A DNA stretch of 64,000 nt, from positions 4,036 through 68,035 of the forward strand of contig JAVBLX010000087.1 in NCBI GenBank assembly GCA_031553075.1. Reading direction: 5' to 3'. Positions 1 to 8,163 of the stretch are shown here, one piece after another. This stretch comes from DIGJ01 sp031553075. GTDB lineage: Bacteria > Bacillota > Clostridia > Lachnospirales > Lachnospiraceae. How positions within the stretch are numbered: position 1 is the first letter of the stretch; the number at the start of each line of letters is the position of its first letter. A model generated the notes under the pieces. That model was not told the DNA's origin. It made no database searches and saw only the letters and a program-made list of their open reading frames with translations. The position numbers were made by a program, and so were the translations under genes.

Positions 1-80
1 CTTGATTTTACTAAGCTTTTTTCTAGTTTCTATATAAATTCCCTCTTCGTTTATAATAAAATAAAGTCACAACAATAATC
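1..80 (+). repeat. IS leader, copy A of an imperfect direct repeat
   Basis: This AT-rich stretch reads almost colinearly with 927-1005 (shared blocks include ataaaataaa and caataat, differing mainly by point changes). It lies just upstream of the transposase remnant starting at 106, so it is probably the left-end leader of that insertion sequence. The second copy has no transposase start after it, so one element has lost its body. Confidence 0.6.
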
Positions 81-105
81 TTTTATCAAATAGAGGAGAA
101 AATTT

Positions 106-620
106 ATGTCTAGTAAAAAATACTATCAGATTTCTTTAAAAAGAAACCTTTTCCAATTGTCAGGATATGTTCATTGATAATACCCCTTCCTTTTTCAATC
201 TTTTAGAAGAGCATATTGACCTTGACTGATTTTATCCCTTCTGTGTTCATTAACACCTTTTATCTGGTTCTTAGGCGCAAACGCCTTTATCCTCTTAACA
301 GTTTTCTTGCTACACCCATCCTTCAGAATTTTTTTCTATTCCTTCCGATTCTCTGCTTCTCTTTCTTTCCATTTACAAGAAATTCCGCACCTTCTGCGGT
401 TTCTCTAAAGTTTCCGATGCTACTCTTTTTACATACTTGAGGCAGGATTTTATTCCTTACATTAAAATCATGTTTCAAAACATAGTCGATTTTACCAAAC
501 CTATCTACCACGCGATTGACTCTTCCCTTGCTAATATCCTTATCTTTGATACTTCTGGTATTGAATTTTATGTTTCAGAAAACAATTCTAAAACTCTTAA
601 ATTTCTCTTCTATTGGTGAT
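106..620 (+). pseudogene. Decayed DDE-type transposase (5' part only)
   Basis: A strong RBS (gaggag) precedes an ATG at 106 whose frame stops after about 23 codons. After a +1 shift the reading continues as DNTPSFFNLLEEHIDLD, an in-frame TGA, then FIPSVFINTFYLVLRRKRLYP, and after further shifts IDSSLANILIFDTSGIEFYV. These strings resemble the N-terminal half of DDE-type transposases (IS4/IS5/IS1182 group) common in Clostridia; this is recognition by eye. Several frameshifts, an in-frame stop and no C-terminal catalytic part show the gene is dead. The exact IS family is uncertain. Confidence 0.6.
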
Positions 621-926
621 TTATCCGTTTCAAAGCCTGTGATTTCTGATTTCTTCTCTCTTTATCAGATTTTTCTCTGATACTTTTTTGGTGGATTCCG
701 CTTTTGATACCATTATATCAGAAGCCTAAAACCATTAGTTGTCTGAAAAAGAGCACAATTGTCATAATTCTTTTATGGACTTATTAAAATACACCTACAA
801 CCGAGCATTCTATACAAACTCTAAAACAATTCTGAACATTGTTCTTTTTTCTCCTTATATAGCCGAAAGTTATCCACACCGAAGGAGAAAGAAGTTAACA
901 ATTATCCGACATTGCAAGTACAAACC
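621..926. other. AT-rich stretch without a supportable gene
   Basis: This probably continues the decayed insertion sequence that begins at 106. Short open frames exist but none has an RBS or a recognisable domain. Confidence 0.5.
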
Positions 927-1005
927 CTTCATTTCACTAACTTTTTTCCTGTTTCCATGCAAATTTTCTCTCTATTTATGATAAAATAAAATCACCACAA
1001 TAATT
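927..1005 (+). repeat. IS leader, copy B of the imperfect direct repeat
   Basis: Matches 1-80 along its length with scattered substitutions (for example ataaaataaaatcaccacaa here, ataaaataaagtcacaacaa in copy A). No transposase follows, so this is a solo end or deletion derivative of the same element. Confidence 0.6.
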
Positions 1006-1356
1006 CCCCAAGTGGCTTACACCCTCATGTCATTAATATTATAAACACGAACATTTATAACTAATATTACATTTTATCCTCGCACAAAAAGAATGTTTTA
1101 ATAATTCTCCTTTTTTTTTTTTTATTTTTTTCCATTTCCCCTTTTTTTTATAAATTGTTCTTTTTTTATTTTCACAATGATTATATTTCAGATAAATTAC
1201 CTTTGTCAATCTTTTTTGCGAAAAACATCAAAAAAAGCCATCGCAAAATTCGACATTTTTCGACAAATGTTTTATAGCTGTACTATTTCGCAAATATATA
1301 CAATGAAATTCCAGCATGCTTAATCCAATAAAATGTTCCAATATCTAAGTTAGCAA
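1006..1356. other. Non-coding AT-rich spacer with long poly-T tracts
   Basis: Long T runs lie at roughly 1110-1165. No open frame with an RBS, no hairpin with a clear T run and no recognisable gene was seen. Confidence 0.6.
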
Positions 1357-1924
1357 GGGGCTGTCACACTAAAAATTAGTGTACAACTTTTTTTAAACGG
1401 ACTTCCAAAAACCTGGCAGTTGGTGTAAAATATGATTATGCTAATTAAAAGCATTTTACATGATACTCTGAATCAGAGCGATTATCTTCCTGAGAATGAT
1501 TCGATACGGTTGCTGGGCCAGTTCATGTATCTTTTGAAGGTGCCCCCCCACTGATCACGCTACTTTTGCATGTTTTCAAAGAATCATTTCGCACCGTGCT
1601 CGGAAATGATTCTAGCTGAGATAACTGGATTTTTATATCAAATTGGTGAAATTTCAGATCATGCAATTTTTATTAATGATACCAAAATTGACGCATTTGC
1701 AAAAAAAGTAGCAGAGCATTGGTGATTTAAAACAGGATATAGGCTTTCGAAGGTTTTTGAGCAAGGGAATCCAGAACGTCAAGGCAGAAATCACCTGTCA
1801 GGCACTGTATTAATATAATGTGTAAGAAAGAGCGTCTTTTTAGTGAAATAAGTAAGAAAAAACAAAAAAAATCAAAAAAGCTGCCACACCAACGATTTTT
1901 CAATCCTCCGCTGGTGTGACAGCA
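1357..1924 (+). mobile_element. Internally deleted IS1182-like insertion sequence
   Basis: The ends carry a 10-bp terminal inverted repeat, GCTGTCACAC at 1360-1369 and its complement at 1914-1923. Between them a plus-strand transposase remnant starts at about 1438 (MLIKSILHDTLNQSDYLPEN, then SIRLLGQF), jumps to MYLLKVPP and, after frameshifts, TDHATF, HFAPCSEMILAEITGFLYQI and IFINDTKIDAFAKK. This order matches IS1182-family transposases as I know them, but about 50 residues are missing between LLGQF and MYLL and most of the C-terminus is gone. The element cannot transpose by itself. Confidence 0.7.
1855..1924 (-). terminator. Rho-independent terminator for leftward transcription
   Basis: GCTGCCACACCA (1880-1891) pairs with TGGTGTGACAGC (1912-1923), one G-T wobble, around a 20-nt loop. 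Read on the minus strand it is followed by a T-rich run (the A-rich plus strand at 1855-1879). It would end transcripts from the subtilase fragment and recombinases. The right arm is the IS terminal repeat, so the terminator came with the insertion sequence. Confidence 0.65.
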
Positions 1925-1958
1925 CTTTCAAAAATTATACAACATAATTTTTATCCTT

Positions 1959-2252
1959 TCAACGCAACAGTTCCCTTGCGTCTATCAATCCCCAGCCTTG
2001 CTTGTCATGAGACATTCCCAGGTCAACTGCCCGGTTTTTAATTCGAATCTTCACTTCCCGGGGCGTCATGTCCGGAAACTTCTGCAAAAGCAATGCAATC
2101 GCCCCTGAAACCACTGGTGTTGACATAGATGTTCCACTTTTACTGGTATACATGGTTCTTGGCTTACCGTATATATAGCGATAGTTACAACTGACTATAT
2201 TACTCCCTGGTGAAACAATATCATAGGCTGTCAAGATAGGACTAAATTTTTT
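1959..2252 (-). pseudogene. C-terminal fragment of an S8 (subtilisin-like) peptidase
   Basis: The readable product is about 97 residues. It contains the subtilase catalytic-serine block SGTSMSTPVVSGAIALLLQ, preceded by AYDIVSPGSNIVSCN and followed by MTPREVKIRIKNRA and a C-terminal GWGLIDARELL, as in clostridial S8 peptidases. The Asp and His catalytic blocks are absent, so this is a fragment. The only start available is a TTG without an RBS. The open frame begins directly after the TAA of the neighbouring recombinase (2253-2255) and is in the same frame. The simplest reading is that an integrative element inserted into the peptidase gene and displaced its 5' part, which is not in this window. 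Confidence 0.85.
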
Positions 2253-3836
2253 TTATTTTTCTGGTAATAGTGCCAAAGTGATATCCTGATATTTCCAAAC
2301 AATTTCAATTCTCTGCCCTTCATAAACAAGTACTTTTTCAATAAGTGCATGTTTCACCTCTTCAGTCAGTGTTTCTACTTTGGAAGAGTAAGAAGTAATC
2401 TCATTTACTTTCTGTTTCACTTCTTCAAGATTCTCCCCTAAATTCAACCTGCTCCACAGTTGTTCCTTCTTTTCCTCCAACTGAATTATTTGCTGGTCAT
2501 AGGCATCTTTGTTCTCCAAATAGTCCTCCTTGGAAAAAATACTATCCCGATACTTCTCATACAAGTTTAGTTTTGAGCGATTAAGTAACTCAAGATTATC
2601 CTTTATATCGTTTATCTGTTTCTTCAACTTTAGAGGATTGTCGTCCTCCTTCTCATACTCTGACATTTTCACTTTCTCTGACAACAGTAAAGCCTGCATC
2701 TTAATAGCCGAAAGAATCGCATTTTCCAATTCCGTTCTCTGAATAAAAATATGATCACAAGCACTATCTGCTTCATATCTTCCATAATGACATTTTAATA
2801 CATCATCCTTCGTCCTGCATTGCAACGTGTGATTACAAATTCCACAAACATAAATCCCCCGGGGCTTTCTATTTACTCCTTTCCCATAATCCCTCGTACT
2901 TTTTTTCCGAATTGCATGGTATAGTTCCTTTGCTATAATTGGCTCATGTGTACCTTCCACCCGAATCCAATTTCCCCTCGTTACACATGTATTATTCCCT
3001 TTCATACCAGCCGATTCGTGCTGATGAGATACCATTACGCCAGTGTATCTTTCTTCGTCCAAAACCCGTTGCAAAATACCTACTGTCCAAAGGCTTTTGT
3101 TACCAAGATTAAAACTTTTCTTTTTCCCACGTTTTTGAAATGCATATTCCGAGGGGGTAAGAATATTTCTGTCATTCAGTGTTTTTGCTATATCCTTAAG
3201 ACGCATTCCACCATGACGAAGTTCAAATATTTCTCGTACTACCTGCGCAGATTCCTCATCAATTACTAACTTACGTTTATCGCCAGGACAATGCATATAT
3301 CCATACAAAGGATATCCTGACAAATACTCACCTTTTTCCTGCTTTGCACGAATGACTTTTCTTACCTTTACCGATAAATCCCGACTATATAATTCATAGA
3401 TCAGGTTCTTAAAACCCACATCAATACCACCCGTAGACCCTTTGTACTGTTCACTATCATATCCATCATTCACAGAAATAAAGCGAATTCCAAGAAAGGG
3501 GAATAATTGCTCCAGATAATCCCCCAATTCAATATAGTTCCTTCCAAACCGAGAAAAATCTTTGACAACGATACAATTAACCTCACCCTTCTTTGCCAAT
3601 TCCATTAATTCCGTGAACCCTGGTCTTTCAAAGTTGACACCAGTATATCCATCATCTACTTTTTCAATGATAGTACAGGAAGAAAATTCCGGCTTACTTT
3701 GGATAAACTCGTAAAGATATGCCCTCTGGCCAGAAACACTGTTGCTTTCTTCTTTCATTTCTGTTCTTTCCAGATCCCCATCTTCTGATGACAACCGGAT
3801 GTAAAGTGCAATCACATATCCTTTTCCTTCCTTCAT
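2253..3836 (-). CDS. Large serine recombinase 1 (TnpX-like)
   Basis: A 527-residue site-specific recombinase of the large serine class, which cuts and rejoins attachment sites through a covalent phosphoserine link. The N-terminal resolvase domain has the nucleophile Ser16 in YIRLSSEDGD and the arginine block VVKDFSRFGRNYIE. A recombinase domain follows (LWTVGILQRVLDEERYTGV), then a zinc ribbon (CGICNHTLQC, later CHYGRYEADSAC) and a C-terminal coiled coil. The ATG overlaps the stop of the upstream recombinase by four bases (ATGA), so the two are translationally coupled. It is the last gene of the trio and ends directly against the subtilase fragment, the expected position at an element end. 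Length is normal and no catalytic residue is missing. Confidence 0.93.
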   Translation of the reverse strand: MKEGKGYVIALYIRLSSEDGDLERTEMKEESNSVSGQRAYLYEFIQSKPEFSSCTIIEKVDDGYTGVNFERPGFTELMELAKKGEVNCIVVKDFSRFGRNYIELGDYLEQLFPFLGIRFISVNDGYDSEQYKGSTGGIDVGFKNLIYELYSRDLSVKVRKVIRAKQEKGEYLSGYPLYGYMHCPGDKRKLVIDEESAQVVREIFELRHGGMRLKDIAKTLNDRNILTPSEYAFQKRGKKKSFNLGNKSLWTVGILQRVLDEERYTGVMVSHQHESAGMKGNNTCVTRGNWIRVEGTHEPIIAKELYHAIRKKSTRDYGKGVNRKPRGIYVCGICNHTLQCRTKDDVLKCHYGRYEADSACDHIFIQRTELENAILSAIKMQALLLSEKVKMSEYEKEDDNPLKLKKQINDIKDNLELLNRSKLNLYEKYRDSIFSKEDYLENKDAYDQQIIQLEEKKEQLWSRLNLGENLEEVKQKVNEITSYSSKVETLTEEVKHALIEKVLVYEGQRIEIVWKYQDITLALLPEK

Positions 3837-5548
3837 ACGGCATCACCTCTTGAAATATCGGAATATAATATCTCATCCTCAAAGGCGAACTGAATTTCTA
3901 CTTTGTCTTTATCATACACTTCAATACGTCGGATAAATGCTTCCACCATTTCTTTATTTAATGATTGAGCATTTTGATATTTTGACACCAGCTGTGCAAA
4001 TTTGGACTTAAGCTTTTCATCCGCTTTCTTCTTCTGGCAGCTTTTTTCCAACTCCCGTATCTGTAACTCATATTGTTTATACTCTTCCCCATACTGTTCC
4101 TTGGCATATAAGTATTCACTTCCGGTCAGAAGTTTATCAGCATAATCCACATATAAGCTAGTCAAAAGGCTCTGAACTCTCTCCATCTTCTGTCGCAGCA
4201 CCTTCATGGTTTCTTTTATATCGGAATGTTTCGTTTTCTTTTTTTCCTGCTGTTCCAACTTTTTCAGGAGCGGTTCTTTTTCCAGATAAAGCACTATTTG
4301 CTTCTTAATTGCAATAAAAACAATATGATTCAACTCTTCCTGATGAATACTCTTTTTTTTGCAGACCACATCCCCCAACTCTTCATGCTTTGGACAAAGA
4401 TAAACACCACTCAGTCTAATCTGCCTTTTTGTCTGTATCCGTTGCTTATACAGCGTTAGGCAACCTTTACACTCCCCACAGAACAGATATCCACGCAGAA
4501 TATTATCTGCCTTTTCGAGAAAATCATATTTTCCAAGATTTTGATAATAATTTTCTGTTCTCTCCTCCATTACTTGCTGTGCCTTATGAAAAAGCTCCTC
4601 AGGAACAATGGCTTCATGAGCATGCTGTGTAACATGCCAATCCTCTTCGGGCATCTGCTTACTCTTAATCCCACGATAAATTTCTGTTACTTGTTTTCCC
4701 TGAATCAGATGCCCAAGGTACACCTGATTTTTTAGTACACTTCTTGTCAGAGTTCGTTTGTTCCATAAGGCATTTTCATATTTTTTATCCGTAATCATGC
4801 CCTTATATAAACGATATTTCTGGATTGCCATTATCTCCATATCATTTAACTTCCGAACAATCTTTGCATCCCCCATTCCCGATGCTTTCCATTCAAAAAT
4901 CATATGGACAATAGGTGCTGTATCCGGATCAGGGATTAAATGATTCTTATCCTTGGGATCTTTTAAGTATCCATATGGAGGATAATTTGCCAGAAATTTT
5001 CCTTCCATTTGCTTGGTTTTAAGTGCAGTACGTACTTTTTTTGAGATATCCTTTGCATAAATATCATTAACAAGATTCTTAAGAGGCATAATCATTCCAT
5101 CTTCTTTGGTGCCTGAAAATTCACTGTCATATCCATCCGTAATTGCAATGAATCTTACTCCTAAAAAGGGAAATATCTTCTCAATATAGTCCCCAGTCTC
5201 AATGTAATTTCTTCCAAGTCTGGACAAATCCTTCACTACAATACAGTCTATTTTTCCGGCTCTCATGTCTGCTATCATTTTGTTGAATTCTGGTCGATCA
5301 AAAGTAGTACCACTGCGTCCATTATCCACATAAGCAGTTGTAAACAGTAATTCTTCCCTCGCTTCTACATAATTTAACAGCATTTCAACCTGAGTTTCAA
5401 TGGTATTGCTATCCTCTTTACCACTATCTTCCACGGAAAGTCTTGCATAAACAACGGTTTGATATTGTTTATGTTCTTTGGAAACCTCCACTTCCAAACT
5501 ACCCGTGATTTCTCTAACCATCTCTTCCTGTCTGCTTTTCCTCGCCAT
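3833..5548 (-). CDS. Large serine recombinase 2
   Basis: The start at MARKSRQEEM is chosen because GGGAGG precedes it and the ATG begins one base after the stop of recombinase 3 (TGACATG); a longer open frame exists upstream but lies inside that gene. The product is 571 residues. It has Ser38 in VVYARLSVED, the block VVKDLSRLGRNYIETGDYIE, a recombinase domain with LTRSVLKNQVYLGHLIQGKQ, a Cys-rich ribbon (FCGECKGC and a later CPKHEELGDVVC) and a long charged coiled coil before the C-terminal beta segment. It is a paralogue of its two neighbours but clearly diverged from them, so the three are unlikely to be recent copies. Confidence 0.93.
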   Translation of the reverse strand: MARKSRQEEMVREITGSLEVEVSKEHKQYQTVVYARLSVEDSGKEDSNTIETQVEMLLNYVEAREELLFTTAYVDNGRSGTTFDRPEFNKMIADMRAGKIDCIVVKDLSRLGRNYIETGDYIEKIFPFLGVRFIAITDGYDSEFSGTKEDGMIMPLKNLVNDIYAKDISKKVRTALKTKQMEGKFLANYPPYGYLKDPKDKNHLIPDPDTAPIVHMIFEWKASGMGDAKIVRKLNDMEIMAIQKYRLYKGMITDKKYENALWNKRTLTRSVLKNQVYLGHLIQGKQVTEIYRGIKSKQMPEEDWHVTQHAHEAIVPEELFHKAQQVMEERTENYYQNLGKYDFLEKADNILRGYLFCGECKGCLTLYKQRIQTKRQIRLSGVYLCPKHEELGDVVCKKKSIHQEELNHIVFIAIKKQIVLYLEKEPLLKKLEQQEKKKTKHSDIKETMKVLRQKMERVQSLLTSLYVDYADKLLTGSEYLYAKEQYGEEYKQYELQIRELEKSCQKKKADEKLKSKFAQLVSKYQNAQSLNKEMVEAFIRRIEVYDKDKVEIQFAFEDEILYSDISRGDAV

Positions 5549-5549
5549 G

Positions 5550-7223
5550 TCAGACCACCTCCCACTGCATTTCAACATTCTGTTCAAGGATATCCTGACA
5601 TCGCATAAACTCATCTGCAAACTGAAATATGACCTCTATTCTTGCATCTTCATAAGCAAGTACCTTATCAATTAATATGACAGCTGCATTTCTTGAAAGT
5701 TCACTAATATTTTTGAACTCCTTAAAATGCTCCATCCATTCCTGTTTTTTACCCTTTCCCTGCATACAGTTCTCCATTTCCTCCTGGTACTTCTGTATGC
5801 ATTGATCTGCCTCTTCAATTCTTTGGTCAAATTCCTGCTTTAGCTGTATGTATTCCTGCTTGGTAACAATCAGATCATGGAGGTCTTCATACAGATTCAA
5901 TTTTAATCGTTCTGCCCGCTCCCGCTCTTCCTGCTTTTTCTCAATGCGTTCCTTATATTTTTTTACTTCTGCTTGATTCTTAGGAAGTTCTTCTATAAAC
6001 TGTAAGACCTTTTCCATACTTAAAGTCTGATTGATGTGTTCCCGCAATGTCAAAAATACACTGTTGATAATATCATCTTCCCTAACCCGATGACTGGAAC
6101 AACTTTTATTTTTCTTGTTACCCGAACAGACAAAATAAACATACTGCTTATCTCCGGACGGAACCGTCTTCCTTACCATGCTCTTTCCACAATCGCCACA
6201 GTAAAACAGTCCAGCCAATGGAAATACTGCCTCTTCTTTTGGTGAGGTTCTCGTATCTCTTTTCAGTAATTGCTGCACACAGTTAAAATCTTTTTGGGAA
6301 ATAATCGGCTCATGAGCACCCTCTACTCGAATCCATTCTGCCTCACTTTTCTGAACCCTCTTTTTTATCTTATAGTTGGGAGTACTTTCCTTCCCTTGCA
6401 ATAGTACTCCTGTGTATGTTGCATTTTTTAATACCCGACCCACCGAAACCGGCGTCCAAAGCGCTTGCTGTTTGGTCTTAAAGCTGGTTTCAAATGCCAT
6501 CCCACAGCTTCTTTTATATTCCATTGGTGATAGAATCCCGCTTGCATTAAGCTCATTAGCAATGGTCTGTTGGCTCTTCCCTTCCAGTTTCCAGGCAAAG
6601 ATATCCTGAACCACACTGGCTGCATAAGGATCTACTACAAGCTGATTCTTATTTTGTTGTGATTTCACATATCCATAAACGGCAAATGCACCAATATACA
6701 ATCCCTTTTTTCGCTTAACTTCCAGGTGGCTTCGGATTTTAATAGAAATGTCCCGACAATAGGCATCATTGATTAGATTTTTAAAGGGGACAATAATATC
6801 CCCTGCCTGAGAGTTTTCCGCTCCTGTGTCAATATTATCATTGACAGCAATGAACCGAACTCCCAGCATGGGAAAGATTTTTTCGATATATCTTCCTGAT
6901 TCAATATAATTTCTACCGAAACGGGATAAATCCTTTACAATAACACAATCAACCTCTCCACCTTTTATCTCTTCCATCATTGCGCAAAACCCCGGACGGT
7001 CAAAGTCCACCCCACTATAACCATCGTCCACATGGACAGACCATACCTGAATATCTGGTTTTGCTTTCAAAAATTCCATGATAAGTTCTTTTTGATTGAC
7101 AATACTATTGCTTTCTGATTTCCCCGTGCCGGCAACATCTCCATCTTCCAGTGGGTTATTATCGCTATGTGATAACCTTGCGTAGATGGTAGCACGATAA
7201 ATTTTTGTGTTACTTCCGCTCAT
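5550..7223 (-). CDS. Large serine recombinase 3 (first gene of the trio)
   Basis: The start is placed at the ATG of MSGSNTKIYR because AAGGAG lies eight bases upstream; an in-frame GTG nine bases earlier overlaps that RBS. The product is 557 residues with Ser18 in IYARLSHSDN, VIVKDLSRFGRNYIESGRYI, a recombinase domain (LWTPVSVGRVLKNATYTGVL), a zinc ribbon (FYCGDCGKSM and CSGNKKNKSC) and a coiled coil. As in the other two, a C-terminal segment (LIDKVLAYEDARIEVIFQFA) follows the coiled coil. Trios of large serine recombinases occur at one end of some Firmicutes integrative elements, where more than one subunit may be needed; that need is inferred here. Confidence 0.93.
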   Translation of the reverse strand: MSGSNTKIYRATIYARLSHSDNNPLEDGDVAGTGKSESNSIVNQKELIMEFLKAKPDIQVWSVHVDDGYSGVDFDRPGFCAMMEEIKGGEVDCVIVKDLSRFGRNYIESGRYIEKIFPMLGVRFIAVNDNIDTGAENSQAGDIIVPFKNLINDAYCRDISIKIRSHLEVKRKKGLYIGAFAVYGYVKSQQNKNQLVVDPYAASVVQDIFAWKLEGKSQQTIANELNASGILSPMEYKRSCGMAFETSFKTKQQALWTPVSVGRVLKNATYTGVLLQGKESTPNYKIKKRVQKSEAEWIRVEGAHEPIISQKDFNCVQQLLKRDTRTSPKEEAVFPLAGLFYCGDCGKSMVRKTVPSGDKQYVYFVCSGNKKNKSCSSHRVREDDIINSVFLTLREHINQTLSMEKVLQFIEELPKNQAEVKKYKERIEKKQEERERAERLKLNLYEDLHDLIVTKQEYIQLKQEFDQRIEEADQCIQKYQEEMENCMQGKGKKQEWMEHFKEFKNISELSRNAAVILIDKVLAYEDARIEVIFQFADEFMRCQDILEQNVEMQWEVV

Positions 7224-7284
7224 TCGTGTCACTCCTTCTTGTTATGGTTGTTAGGAAGACCTATAAACAAGAAAGTTTTCACTG

Positions 7285-7307
7285 ATGTGAATTAATACAA
7301 TTCACAT
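7285..7307. promoter_or_regulatory. Perfect 9-bp inverted repeat upstream of the recombinase operon
   Basis: ATGTGAATT, five bases, AATTCACAT. It lies 62 bases before the first recombinase start in the gap after the DUF6870-like gene. It could be an operator or a small hairpin; no T run follows on either strand, so a terminator is less likely. Confidence 0.4.
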
Positions 7308-7387
7308 TTTAGTCCTGTTTCTAGGTTATCACATTCCTTTTCTATTTTCCAGGCTTTTTTGCTCATCTTTGTAAAATATTGGTACCG

Positions 7388-7645
7388 TTACAAAGACAAT
7401 ATCAGATCTTCAAACCGTTCTTCAAAAGATACGCCTCCCTCTGAATAACTGGCTTTAATGATAATATTTCCCACCTTATAGCAGTAAGGATTTTTCACTT
7501 GCCGGATAAATTCTTTCATCCGTTCTTCTTTTGACAGTTCTTCCTTTATATGTATATCACCTAAGTCAATCAGATCCTCTCTTTTCACCGACCTTATATC
7601 TACAGTTCGCATTTCTCTCAAGGAATCAAATCTTTTTTCTTCCAT
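7388..7645 (-). CDS. DUF6870-like small element protein
   Basis: An 85-residue acidic protein, MEEKRFDSLREMRTVDIRSV at the N-terminus, with a core KEERMKEFIRQVKNPYCYKV followed by a predicted beta segment and FEERFEDLILSL. This pattern is familiar to me from DUF6870 proteins carried by Firmicutes integrative elements; the function is unknown. GAGG precedes the ATG by eight bases. It sits 50 bases after the MazF-like gene, in the place an antitoxin would occupy, but it has no recognisable DNA-binding fold and I do not call it one. Confidence 0.7.
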   Translation of the reverse strand: MEEKRFDSLREMRTVDIRSVKREDLIDLGDIHIKEELSKEERMKEFIRQVKNPYCYKVGNIIIKASYSEGGVSFEERFEDLILSL

Positions 7646-7694
7646 ATATAATACCTCAATTATTTTCTATACTATATGACTAGCCTAACTTGCC

Positions 7695-8072
7695 CTATTC
7701 CAGATGACTCCCCAGTGAACCAGTATTTATACCTATGCTAATTGCAAGGGCATCATCTATATTCTCCATGCACCTTGAATCCAGGGAACCCAAAAATTCT
7801 TTTAGCCTCATTTTATCTATGGTTCTGAGTTGTTCCAGCAAGATAACTGAGTCCTTTTTCACCCCATTCCCAGCTTCTATGGGATAATGGGTTGGCAGCT
7901 TTGCTTTTGTTTCACATCTGCTTGAAATCATTGCTATGATTACTGTCGGGCTATAGAAATTGCCGGTGTTATTGGAAATTACCAAAACCGGGCGGACTCC
8001 CCCCTGCTCTGATCCCACCACTGGATTCAAATCTGCATAATACAAATCGCCACGATGTATCTTCCTTCTCAT
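7695..8072 (-). CDS. MazF/PemK-family toxin-like endoribonuclease
   Basis: The start is at MRRKIHRGDLYY because GGAGG precedes this ATG by six bases; the longer frame has no RBS. The 125-residue product has the family blocks in order: RGDLYYADLNPVVGSEQGG, RPVLVISNN, PTVIIAMISSR, GVKKDSVILLEQLRTIDK. MazF proteins cleave single-stranded mRNA at short motifs and are usually neutralised by a partner encoded just upstream. Here the upstream gene is a helicase and no MazE-like gene is visible, so the protein may be an orphan, may use the DUF6870-like neighbour, or may serve element maintenance. Catalytic blocks look intact. Confidence 0.88.
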   Translation of the reverse strand: MRRKIHRGDLYYADLNPVVGSEQGGVRPVLVISNNTGNFYSPTVIIAMISSRCETKAKLPTHYPIEAGNGVKKDSVILLEQLRTIDKMRLKEFLGSLDSRCMENIDDALAISIGINTGSLGSHLE

Positions 8073-8163
8073 GTATCTCCCTCCAAAAAATAACAGACAG
8101 CCTACGTTCCTCACTAAGCTGCCTGCTCTTTATAAAACAAAAAATGCTCTTTTCTTAAAATCT

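Noticed and set aside
1959..2234. The 91-codon subtilase frame as a complete small protein
   Set aside because: It starts with TTG without RBS and lacks the Asp and His catalytic blocks.
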